A stretch of DNA of 64,000 bases from AC-51 sp963749895 (GTDB taxonomy: Bacteria; Actinomycetota; UBA4738; HRBIN12), in assembly GCA_963749895.1 (NCBI GenBank), contig CAVVOG010000001.1, positions 744,001 through 808,000 of the forward strand, in the 5' to 3' direction. Below, piece by piece: positions 25,085 through 32,270 of this stretch. The notes beneath the pieces are model-generated. The model searched no databases, was not told the origin of the DNA, and worked only from the letters and a program-made list of their open reading frames with translations. The position numbers were made by a program, and so were the translations under genes. Within the stretch, counting starts at the first letter, position 1. Each line of letters begins with the position of its first letter.

Positions 25085-26116
25085 TCACCGCACGAGCCTG
25101 GGGATCACCTCGCGTCCGACCCGCTCGAGCGCGCCGGCGACGTCCTCGTAGGACATCCCCGGGTAGTGCAGCCGAAGGACGATGTCGGTGTCCCGATCGG
25201 CGAAGCGTTCGGCGAGCGGCTCGAGCGCCGCGGCGACCTCCGTGTCCGTCCCGCCCACCAGGGCGCTCCGCGCCGCGTCCTCGTCGGGGAGCGACGGTTC
25301 GTAGCCGTCGTGCTCGGGCGTGTCGTGGCCCTGCCCCCACGCCTCGTAGCACCCCCAGGCTTGGACGACGCCGTCGCGGACCCTCGACCATGCGTCGCCG
25401 TCGTCGGCCACGAACGCGTTCTTGAACAGCACGAACCGCTGCCCGGCAGGGTCCTTGCCCGCGGCACGGGCCCCCGCGTCGAGGAGGGGCAACGCGTGGT
25501 CCAGGAACTCCAGGTCGTCGCCGTCGGTCAGGTGCCCGTCGCCGATCTCACCGGCGCGTCGCAGGGCCGCGTCCACGTAGCCGCCGAGCAGGATCGGCGG
25601 GCCTCCCGGCCGCGCGGGGGGAGGCGAGACGCGGATCCGGTCGTACCGGAACGCCTCTCCCTCGAACGAGAAGCGTTCCCCTCGCCATGCACGCCGAAGG
25701 ATCTCGACCGTCTCGACGTGACGGGCCAGGCGCTCGGCGTACGGGATCCGGAGCATCCGGAACTCCTCCTCACGCCAGCCGAGCCCCAGCCCCAGCAGGA
25801 GCCGTCCGTCGGAGAGTTGGTCGACGACCGCGGCGTCCTCCGCCAGCCGGACGGGATCGTGCAGGGGAGTGAGGATCACACCGGTGCCCAGCTCGATCGT
25901 GGAGGTCGCCGCGGCGAACGCTCCCAGCATCACCAGCAGCGACGGGAGGTAGCCGTCCGACGCGCCGTGGTGCTCGCTCACCCACGCCGAGGTGAAGCCC
26001 ACGTCCTCCGCCAGCCGGACGAGGTCGACCATCTCGCGGTACTCGCGAGCGAAGGTCCGCGACGACCCTGCGGACACCTGTCCCGTGAACAGCCCGATCC
26101 CCACGCGAACGCTCAT
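25085..26116 (-). CDS. LLM-class F420-dependent oxidoreductase
   Basis: A 343-aa luciferase-like TIM-barrel protein, distinct from the one at 6191. Features: MSVRVGIGLFTGQ, LAEDVGFTSAWVSEHH, IELGTGVILTPLHDPVRLAEDA, LSDGRLLLGLGLGWREEEF and PPILLGGYVDAALRRAGE. The family uses FMN or F420; a deazaflavin role is likely in this host. It is a single-gene unit with a leaderless promoter (TATCGT, 7 nt before ATG), back to back with znuA. A minus-strand reading upstream to 26578 is open but lacks family similarity, so ATG 26116 was chosen. Substrate unknown. Confidence 0.9.
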   Translation of the reverse strand: MSVRVGIGLFTGQVSAGSSRTFAREYREMVDLVRLAEDVGFTSAWVSEHHGASDGYLPSLLVMLGAFAAATSTIELGTGVILTPLHDPVRLAEDAAVVDQLSDGRLLLGLGLGWREEEFRMLRIPYAERLARHVETVEILRRAWRGERFSFEGEAFRYDRIRVSPPPARPGGPPILLGGYVDAALRRAGEIGDGHLTDGDDLEFLDHALPLLDAGARAAGKDPAGQRFVLFKNAFVADDGDAWSRVRDGVVQAWGCYEAWGQGHDTPEHDGYEPSLPDEDAARSALVGGTDTEVAAALEPLAERFADRDTDIVLRLHYPGMSYEDVAGALERVGREVIPRLVR

Positions 26117-26123
26117 GACGCGG

Positions 26124-26166
26124 ACGATACGACGGGTTGACGCCCGGAAGGGAGCCGCCGTAGGGT
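26124..26166. promoter_or_regulatory. Divergent promoters: TATCGT (minus) and TTGACG-N18-TAGGGT (plus, znuA)
   Basis: TATCGT on the minus strand (26129-26124) lies 7 nt before the ATG at 26116. On the plus strand TTGACG (26137-26142) and TAGGGT (26161-26166), 18 nt apart, place the start of transcription at the znuA ATG (26174, 7 nt on). Both transcripts appear leaderless. Confidence 0.55.
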
Positions 26167-26173
26167 CCCGAGC

Positions 26174-27088
26174 ATGCGAATGAGAACCATTCTCGGAATG
26201 ACCACGATCGTGGCGGTCATGTCGGCGTTCTCGGTTGCGTGCGGCGGCGGGTCGGGGTCCGGCGACGACGGCCTGCGGGTGGTGGCGGCTGTCTACCCCC
26301 TCGAGGAGGCGGCGACCCGCGTCGGCGAGGATCGGGTATCGGTCACGGCTCTCACGCCGCCCGGTGTCGAGCCGCACGACCTCGAGCTCACGCCCGGCGA
26401 TCTCCAGACGATCGCCGAGGCCGATCTGGTCCTCTACCTCGGGGGAGGGTTCCAGCCGGCGGTGGAGGACGCGATCGCCTCGGCGGCCACCGGGGTCACG
26501 GTCGACGTCTTGGCGGCGGCAGGCGATCGGACGACCCTGTTGACGGACCCGGACGGTGAACTGACGAACGATCCCCACCTGTGGCTCTCGCCCGCCCGGT
26601 ACCTCGATGTCGTCGCGGTGGTCACCGACGCGCTGTCACAGGCCGATCCCGTGAACGCCGACGCGTACCGTGCGGCGGCGGTCGCGTGGTCTTCCGCCCT
26701 GGAGGCGCTCGCCGGTGACTTCGAGGTGCTCGACTCGTGCGTGCGGGACCTGCTGGTCACCGGACACGAGGCGTTCGGGTACCTCGCGGCCGACCACGGA
26801 CTCCGGCAGGTCGGCATCTCCGGGGTGTCACCGGAGGCCGAACCCGGTCCCGGACGGCTGGCGGAGATCCGACAGCTCGTCGAGGATGAGGGTGTGACCA
26901 CCGTCTTCGCCGAGGAGATCCTTCCGGCCGACGCCGCCGAGACGATCGCGGCCGAGACGGGGGCGGAGGTGGCCGTGCTCCATACGATCGAGACGCGGAC
27001 CGAGGAGCAGCGCGAGGCCGGTCTCGACTACGAGGGGCTGATGCGCGAGAACCTCGCGGTGCTCACGGAGGGGCTCGGCTGTGGCTGA
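26174..27088 (+). CDS. znuA: Zinc ABC transporter substrate-binding lipoprotein
   Basis: Captures Zn(II) outside the membrane for the ZnuBC transporter. It is 304 aa with a lipobox (SVAC, Cys23) and the cluster A-I metal ligands: His68 (GVEPHDLEL), His135 (NDPHLWLSP), His198 (VTGHEAFGYL) and an acidic residue near 263 (FAEEILP). The His-rich loop of many ZnuA proteins is absent. Alternative starts are ATG 26180 and 26198. The promoter TTGACG-N18-TAGGGT makes ATG 26174 leaderless, and a Zur-like palindrome covers 26181-26195 inside the first codons. Head of a four-gene coupled operon ending in zur. Confidence 0.92.
   Translation: MRMRTILGMTTIVAVMSAFSVACGGGSGSGDDGLRVVAAVYPLEEAATRVGEDRVSVTALTPPGVEPHDLELTPGDLQTIAEADLVLYLGGGFQPAVEDAIASAATGVTVDVLAAAGDRTTLLTDPDGELTNDPHLWLSPARYLDVVAVVTDALSQADPVNADAYRAAAVAWSSALEALAGDFEVLDSCVRDLLVTGHEAFGYLAADHGLRQVGISGVSPEAEPGPGRLAEIRQLVEDEGVTTVFAEEILPADAAETIAAETGAEVAVLHTIETRTEEQREAGLDYEGLMRENLAVLTEGLGCG
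26181..26195. promoter_or_regulatory. Zur-like operator TGAGAACCATTCTCG
   Basis: An inverted repeat GAGAA-CCA-TTCTC (26182-26194) in a 15-bp frame resembling the TGAnAAnnATTnTCA pattern of Zur boxes. It lies just downstream of the presumed znuA transcription start, where bound Zur would block transcription; a zur gene closes the same operon. Single-site inference. Confidence 0.55.
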
Positions 27089-27851
27089 GGCGGCGCTCGA
27101 CCGGAAGGCGCCGCTCGTCGAAGGCCTGGGGCTCGGGTTCGGCTACGCAGAAGAGCCGGTGCTGACCGACGTGGGTATCGCCGTGCACCCCGGCGAGTTC
27201 GTCGCGCTCGTCGGGCCGAACGGCTCGGGCAAGTCGACGCTCCTGCGCCTGTTGCTCGGGACGCTGCGTCCCGACACCGGGACCGTACGGCTGTTCGGCG
27301 AGGCGCCGAGCGATCTGGCCGATCGGGGCCGGCTCGGGTACGTGCCACAGCGGCCGGTGATGGCATCGGAGACGCCTGCGACGGTGCATGAGATCGTCGC
27401 GGCGGGCCGGCTGGCGCGACGAGGCTGGTGGCGTCCGCTCACCCGCGACGACCGGCGGGCGATCACGCACGCGCTCACGTCGGTCGGGCTCGAGGACATG
27501 GCGGACCGTCCGGTGACCGAGCTGTCCGGGGGGCAGCAGCAGCGTGCGTTCATCGCTCGCGCGTTCGCGAGCGAGCCGGAGCTGCTGGTCCTGGACGAGC
27601 CGACAGCGGGGGTCGACGCCGAGTCGCAGGTCCGGTTCCGCGAGTCGATCGTCCACCTGATCCGGGAGCACGGGGGCGGGGTCCTGCTGGTCTCGCACGA
27701 GCTCGCGGCCGTCGCCGACGTGGTCGACCGCGTGATCGTCCTGAAGCGCACCGTGGTGTTCGACGGCCCGCCGTCGGAGCTCTCGGCGGCCGGCGTGTCG
27801 CTCGGCGTGCACCGCGAGGATCTGCCGCTGTGGCTCGAGGGGCTGGCATGA
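27081..27851 (+). CDS. znuC: Zinc ABC transporter ATP-binding protein
   Basis: A 256-aa ABC ATPase powering zinc import. Walker A is VGPNGSGKSTLL, Q-loop near YVPQRPVM, signature VTELSGGQQQRAFIARA, Walker B LLVLDEPTAGVDAE, H-loop LLVSHELAAV. It lies between the zinc-binding lipoprotein and the permease, which fixes its role. GTG 27081 overlaps the znuA stop by 8 nt (GTGGCTGA). The D-loop continues into the permease start by ATGA. Confidence 0.95.
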   Translation: MAEAALDRKAPLVEGLGLGFGYAEEPVLTDVGIAVHPGEFVALVGPNGSGKSTLLRLLLGTLRPDTGTVRLFGEAPSDLADRGRLGYVPQRPVMASETPATVHEIVAAGRLARRGWWRPLTRDDRRAITHALTSVGLEDMADRPVTELSGGQQQRAFIARAFASEPELLVLDEPTAGVDAESQVRFRESIVHLIREHGGGVLLVSHELAAVADVVDRVIVLKRTVVFDGPPSELSAAGVSLGVHREDLPLWLEGLA

Positions 27852-28699
27852 ACCTCGCCGTGACGCTGCCGCCGCCGTTCGACCTGCCCTTCATGCAGCG
27901 CGCCCTGATGGCGAGCCTCGCGGTGGGGGTGTTCGCGCCGCTGATCGGGATCTTCCTCGTCCAGAAGCGGATGGCGCTGTTCGGCGACGGGATCGGGCAC
28001 GTCGCGTTCGCGGGTGTCGGGGCGGGCGCGGTCGCGGGGTTCGTCTCCGAGACGTGGGCCGCGCTCGTCTTCGCGATCGCGGGTGCCTTGGCCCTGGAGT
28101 GGCTCCGGTCGCGGCGCCGCGCCTCCGGGGACGTCGCCCTCGCGCTCCTCTTCTACTCGGGGATCGCCCTCGGCGTGGTCCTGCTGTCGGCCGCCGACGG
28201 GTACGACGCGAGCCTCCTCGGCATCTTGTTCGGCCAGCCCCTCACGGTGACGGATCGCGAGATCTGGACGATCGCGGGGCTGGGCGCCCTGATCGGCCTG
28301 GTCGTGCTCACCGCCCGTCGCGCGCTGTTCTCGGTGGTGACCGACGAGGACTGGTCGCGCACCGCAGGGCTGCCGGTCGGGGTCCTGAACGCGGCGCTCG
28401 CGGTCCTGACCGCGTGCGCGGTGGTCGCGGCGATGCGGATCGTCGGGATCCTCCTGATCGCGGCGCTCATGGTCCTGCCCGTGGCGAGCGCCCAGCTCGT
28501 GGCGCGCTCGTTCGCCGGGACGATGCGCTGGTCGGTCGGGATCGGCGTGGGATCGGTCGTCGTCGGACTCACCCTTTCGTACGTCTGGGACGTCGCCGCC
28601 GGGGGCACGATCGTGCTGGTCGCGGCCACGCTGTTCGCGGTGTTGGCGGTCCTCACGCGACGCGCCCCCCGGGCGCTCCGGCAGGAGGAGCACGGGTGA
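27848..28699 (+). CDS. znuB: Zinc ABC transporter permease
   Basis: A 283-aa integral-membrane permease of the ABC-3 family with about eight hydrophobic helices. Family features include FMQRALMASLAVGVFAPLIG at the N-terminus, LFGDGIGHVAFAGVGAG, LLGILFGQPLTVT and the AAMRIVGILLIAALMVLP segment. Start ATG 27848 overlaps the znuC stop (ATGA), and its own stop is overlapped by zur (GTGA). Together with znuA and znuC this is a complete uptake system. Confidence 0.95.
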   Translation: MNLAVTLPPPFDLPFMQRALMASLAVGVFAPLIGIFLVQKRMALFGDGIGHVAFAGVGAGAVAGFVSETWAALVFAIAGALALEWLRSRRRASGDVALALLFYSGIALGVVLLSAADGYDASLLGILFGQPLTVTDREIWTIAGLGALIGLVVLTARRALFSVVTDEDWSRTAGLPVGVLNAALAVLTACAVVAAMRIVGILLIAALMVLPVASAQLVARSFAGTMRWSVGIGVGSVVVGLTLSYVWDVAAGGTIVLVAATLFAVLAVLTRRAPRALRQEEHG

Positions 28700-29145
28700 G
28701 CGTCGACCCGCACGCGACGGCGACCGAGCGTCTGCGAGCGGCCGGCCACCGCTACACGGACCAGCGACGGCAGCTCGTGGGACTCCTCGCCGAGGAGGGC
28801 CCGCTGTCGATCCCGCAGATCCTCGCCGCGCGCCGCGACCTGAAGCAGAGCTCCGTCTACCGGAACCTCGCCGACCTGGAACAGGCCGGGGTCGTGCACC
28901 GGGTGGCGACCGACGAGGAGCACGGGCGCTACGAGCTGGCGGAGGACCTGATCGGCCATCACCACCACCTGATCTGTTCGAGCTGTGGGCGCGTCGAGGA
29001 CGTCACGATCGGGACGTGGCTGGAGTCGTCGATCGATCGGTCGCTCGACCGGCTGGCCGCGCGCGCCGGGTTCGCCCGCGTCCGGCACCGGCTCGACCTG
29101 ATCGGCACCTGCCGGGACTGCGCCAGTGGGGCGGCTACGGGGTGA
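28696..29145 (+). CDS. zur: Fur-family zinc uptake regulator
   Basis: A 149-aa Fur-family repressor. DNA-binding domain: RYTDQRRQLVGLLAEEG then QILAARRDLKQSSVYRNLADLEQAGVVHRV; dimer/metal domain: LIGHHHHLICSSCGRVEDV. The two CxxC pairs of the structural zinc site are CSSC and CRDC near the C-terminus. It is the last gene of znuACB-zur (GTGA overlap), so it is Zur rather than Fur by context. It likely binds the palindrome at 26181 and represses its own operon when zinc is ample. Its 3' end overlaps the convergent YcgQ-like gene by 11 nt. Confidence 0.92.
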   Translation: MSVDPHATATERLRAAGHRYTDQRRQLVGLLAEEGPLSIPQILAARRDLKQSSVYRNLADLEQAGVVHRVATDEEHGRYELAEDLIGHHHHLICSSCGRVEDVTIGTWLESSIDRSLDRLAARAGFARVRHRLDLIGTCRDCASGAATG

Positions 29146-29878
29146 GGTACGGGCGGTCGGGGACCGCGATCTCCTCGATCGACTCGGCGGCGACCAGCAC
29201 CTCTCGACCGACCGGATACACACGCCCCTCGACCCGGATCCAGTCGTCGGCGTCGTACGCGCCCGGGGGGACACCGACGACCCGGACGCGCGCGACCGTC
29301 GCATCGGCGACGCAGCACGTCACGATGTAGCGCGCGAGGAGGAGCTCGTCTGCCGGCAGCCCTTCGCCCTCGGTGACGATCCCTTCGAGCGTGATCGCCT
29401 CGCCTCCCCGCTCGGTCAGCTGTTGCAGCGCGGCGTCGAAGCTCTGCGCCGCCCCGACGTCGACGAAGTCGAGCTCGCCGGTCACGGCCCGCGCGGTCGC
29501 GCCGATCCCGCTGCCGGCGAACGACGACCGGCGGTCGACCGAGTACGTCCCGAGCGTGATCGGCGGAAGCGCGAGCAGCAGCACGGCCGGCGCGGCGATC
29601 GCGCCGAGCGTCCACGCCTCCCGACGCGTGAGCACGTCGGGGTGGATCGTCCGCGCCGAGGCGAGCCGGCCGATCGCGGCCACGGTGAGGATCACCGCGC
29701 CGACCGGCACGAGCCAGTCGGTCCGCGTCGACAGGTACAGGCCCGATCGTCCGGTCAGCAGCAGGAACCAGAACAGGGCCGCCCACAGGGCCAGCGCCGC
29801 CGCCGCCCCGACGCGCACCGGGCTCCAACGTGCGGCGGCCGCTACCTCGGGCGGCGAGGGTGCGAGCGTCGTCTTCAT
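29135..29878 (-). CDS. TIGR03943/YcgQ-like membrane protein
   Basis: A 247-aa protein with two or more N-terminal TM helices (AAAALALWAALFWFLLLTG and the following pair) and a C-terminal soluble domain (about 120-247) with the conserved LLARYIVTCCVADA stretch and the OB-like GVPPGAYDADDWIRVEGRVY. This is the partner of UPF0718 permeases, as in Bacillus YcgQ/YcgR. ATG 29878 overlaps the permease stop (ATGA). It lies tail-to-tail with zur; in several bacteria this pair is associated with zinc or metal homeostasis, which the neighbourhood supports but does not prove. Confidence 0.85.
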   Translation of the reverse strand: MKTTLAPSPPEVAAAARWSPVRVGAAAALALWAALFWFLLLTGRSGLYLSTRTDWLVPVGAVILTVAAIGRLASARTIHPDVLTRREAWTLGAIAAPAVLLLALPPITLGTYSVDRRSSFAGSGIGATARAVTGELDFVDVGAAQSFDAALQQLTERGGEAITLEGIVTEGEGLPADELLLARYIVTCCVADATVARVRVVGVPPGAYDADDWIRVEGRVYPVGREVLVAAESIEEIAVPDRPYLTP

Positions 29879-30861
29879 CCCCAGATCACCTGCATCCACA
29901 TCGTGGCCACGAGGGTCGACGCACCCACGGCGATCACCGTCGTCCGCAGGAAGCCCTGCGAGTACGTCCCGACGTACAGGGCCGAGAGCTTCATGTCCAC
30001 CATCGGGCCGAACACCAGGAACGCCAGCTGCGCCGACGGCCCGAACGCGACGAACGACGCGGCGACGAACGCGTCGGACTCCGAGCACAGCGACATCAGG
30101 TACGCGAGCGCCATCATCGCGACGAGGCTGAGGATCGGGAGGTCCGCCACCCGGTCGACGATCGACTGGGGCACGAAGGTCTGGATCGCGGCCGCGAGCA
30201 GCGCGCCCAGGATCAGGAACCGGGCCATGAACACGAGGTCGCCGGTCAGGTGGCCGAAGAAGCGGCGCCAGCGCGACTCGGTGTCCTCGACCTCGTGGGC
30301 CTCCAGGTCGCCACGCGGGCGCAGCAGGTCCTGCGGTCGCCGTGCCCCGATCACCCATCCGACCACCATCGCGACCAGGAGGCCCAACCCGAGGCGGCCG
30401 AGCACCATCAGCCACAGCGTGTCGCGGCCCCGATACGCGACGGCCGTTGAGGCGATCACGACCGGGTTCACGATCGGCGCGGCCAGCATGAACGTCACCG
30501 CGGCGCTGGGCGCCAGGCCCTTGCGAGCTAGGCGCCGCGCCACCGGGACCGATCCGCACTCACACACGGGGAACGCCATGCCCGAGATCGCCGCCGCCGG
30601 CAGCTGGAGCGATCGCGGGAGCCGGGCGATCTTCGCGAACGCGGACGAGGGAACGAACACCTCGATCCCGGCGGATACGAGGGCGCCGAGCGCGATGAAC
30701 GGCATCGCCTCGACCAGGAGCGACCCGAAGATGATCACGAGGTTGCGCAGCCACGGGGTCGCGCTCCCGTCGACGGTTCGAGCGGCGACGGCGACCAGGA
30801 CCAGGGCTCCCGCGACCAGGAGCCATGTCCGATCCCGTGTCGCCCGGATCGTCTGGGCCAT
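29875..30861 (-). CDS. UPF0718/DUF318 permease (YcgR-like)
   Basis: A 328-aa polytopic protein with two repeated halves of about four helices. The UPF0718 hallmarks are MAFPVCECGSVPVARRL (CxCG) and the helix-capping APIVNPVVIAST, plus LMSLCSESDAFVAASF. Transported substrate unknown. ATG 30861 overlaps the preceding stop by one base (TGATG); an upstream TTG at 30867 is less likely. It forms an operon with the degenerate AlkP-superfamily gene upstream and the YcgQ-like gene downstream. Confidence 0.88.
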   Translation of the reverse strand: MAQTIRATRDRTWLLVAGALVLVAVAARTVDGSATPWLRNLVIIFGSLLVEAMPFIALGALVSAGIEVFVPSSAFAKIARLPRSLQLPAAAISGMAFPVCECGSVPVARRLARKGLAPSAAVTFMLAAPIVNPVVIASTAVAYRGRDTLWLMVLGRLGLGLLVAMVVGWVIGARRPQDLLRPRGDLEAHEVEDTESRWRRFFGHLTGDLVFMARFLILGALLAAAIQTFVPQSIVDRVADLPILSLVAMMALAYLMSLCSESDAFVAASFVAFGPSAQLAFLVFGPMVDMKLSALYVGTYSQGFLRTTVIAVGASTLVATMWMQVIWG

Positions 30862-32198
30862 CAGCAATACCTCCCGAACCTCACCGTGAACGAGGGGAAC
30901 GTATCGTCGAACAGCGGGGTGCTGAGGTCGCCGGCCACCTGGGCTGCCATCGCGTCGGCCACCTGCTGTGACGTGATCGCCTGGGCCGCAGCGCTCTCGG
31001 CGTCGAGGAACAAGCCCCCCGCCGCCGCGCCTGCGATCACGGGTTCCGAGGTGCGGAGCGTGCGCTCGATGCGCTCGGTGAGCTCACGATCGTCGATCGC
31101 GTCGGCGGCCGCGAGCGACCCGGTGGCCGTGACCACGATCGCCGCGTCAGGCACCCGCGCCTGGATCACCCGGACGATCCGGCTCGTCGCCGCGTCCATC
31201 GCCCCTACTTCGCCCACGAGGGTGACACCGAGCAGGTCGGGAGCGTCCCCGCTGCCCCATCCTTGCTCGAGGAGTCGTTCGACCTGTTCCACCGGGTCTC
31301 GCCGGTCGACGACGACCGTGTCGTCGTCCTCGCTCCCGTACCAGTTCCACCCGATCAGGCCGCGATCGGTCGGGTCGGCGGCGACCATCCCGACGAGCGC
31401 CTCACCGCCGGTCGCTTCGTCGAGGTCGTCGCCCAGCGCGGCGATCACCGTCCCGGGCGCCCTCGTCGAGAACGCCCGTGCGGGGCCGTCCTCGGTCCCG
31501 AGGATCGCTCCCGTGATGCCGTGCTCCGACGGGAGGCCTCCGGTGCCGATCGTGGCGGCGACCGCGGCGGGGTCGAGCGGGACCGACCCGGGCTGCGCGG
31601 GTCCGGCAGCCACGTCACGGCCGGTCCCGCCGGAGGTGGCGGTGGTCACCTGCTCGAGGAGCCGGACGGGCTCGACCGCATCCTCGATCTCGGGCATCCC
31701 GACCCCGCGCCACACCACGATGACCGTGAGCGGCGAGGTCGCACCGGGTCGCACCGCATCCCGGATCGCACGCCCGCTCCGGACCTCGGGGAATGGACGC
31801 TCGAACCCCATCAGCGGCTCGAGCGTGGGCGCGATCTGGTTCAGGGTGAGATCGTCGGGGAGCGCTCCACCCGTGAAGGCGGGCCCGAGGAACACGACGG
31901 GGACGGTCATGTCGCGCCGCTCGGTCGAGGGCCAGGCGACGCCGAGGTATCGCACGACGTGCGACGTCACCGTCTGTTCGCCGGTCACGCCGAGGACGTC
32001 GGGGGAGCGCCCTTCGTAGAAGCCGGCCGTGAGCAGGTCGCGGGTTCCGGGGTCGAGCGAACAGAACGGAACCGGATCGGTCCGTTCCTCCTCGGCGTCG
32101 CAGCTGTTGCCCACGCAGAAGGCGCGAAGCGCCGCCGCGGGCACCGCGATCAGCCCCAGGACCAGCAGCAACGTCGCCAATCGACGCTCGACGATCAC
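30861..32198 (-). CDS. Degenerate alkaline-phosphatase-superfamily paralogue (probable pseudoenzyme)
   Basis: A 445-aa exported protein (N-terminal hydrophobic helix 7-25). It aligns with the divergent neighbour at 32271: PVVFLGPAFTGG, LTLNQIAPTLEPLMGFE, VIVVWRGVGMPEIED, AATIGTGGLPSEHGITG and IVVTATGSLAAAD correspond to matching blocks there. In three of them metal-binding residues are lost: the first Asp (VWDAGG) is Arg/Gly at 164-165, the nucleophile-region Thr/Ser cluster is gone, and the ADH motif reads ATG. So catalysis is unlikely. It leads an operon with the YcgR/YcgQ-like genes and has a leaderless TAGCGT promoter. Start is GTG 32198. A structural or sensing role is plausible. Confidence 0.75.
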   Translation of the reverse strand: MIVERRLATLLLVLGLIAVPAAALRAFCVGNSCDAEEERTDPVPFCSLDPGTRDLLTAGFYEGRSPDVLGVTGEQTVTSHVVRYLGVAWPSTERRDMTVPVVFLGPAFTGGALPDDLTLNQIAPTLEPLMGFERPFPEVRSGRAIRDAVRPGATSPLTVIVVWRGVGMPEIEDAVEPVRLLEQVTTATSGGTGRDVAAGPAQPGSVPLDPAAVAATIGTGGLPSEHGITGAILGTEDGPARAFSTRAPGTVIAALGDDLDEATGGEALVGMVAADPTDRGLIGWNWYGSEDDDTVVVDRRDPVEQVERLLEQGWGSGDAPDLLGVTLVGEVGAMDAATSRIVRVIQARVPDAAIVVTATGSLAAADAIDDRELTERIERTLRTSEPVIAGAAAGGLFLDAESAAAQAITSQQVADAMAAQVAGDLSTPLFDDTFPSFTVRFGRYC

Positions 32199-32204
32199 CG
32201 CTCC

Positions 32205-32210
32205 ACGCTA
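32205..32210 (-). promoter_or_regulatory. -10 element TAGCGT, leaderless
   Basis: Minus-strand TAGCGT ends 6 nt before GTG 32198. The divergent gene at 32271 has no comparably clear element. Confidence 0.5.
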
Positions 32211-32270
32211 CCGCCGCGGACCACGATCGGTTGTCGTTCGGTCGGCCCGTCGGGTGTCATTGACGTCGTC

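Noticed and set aside
26117..26578. N-terminal extension of the F420-type oxidoreductase to 26578
   Set aside because: The extension has no family similarity, runs over the znuA promoter and start, and a leaderless -10 fits ATG 26116.
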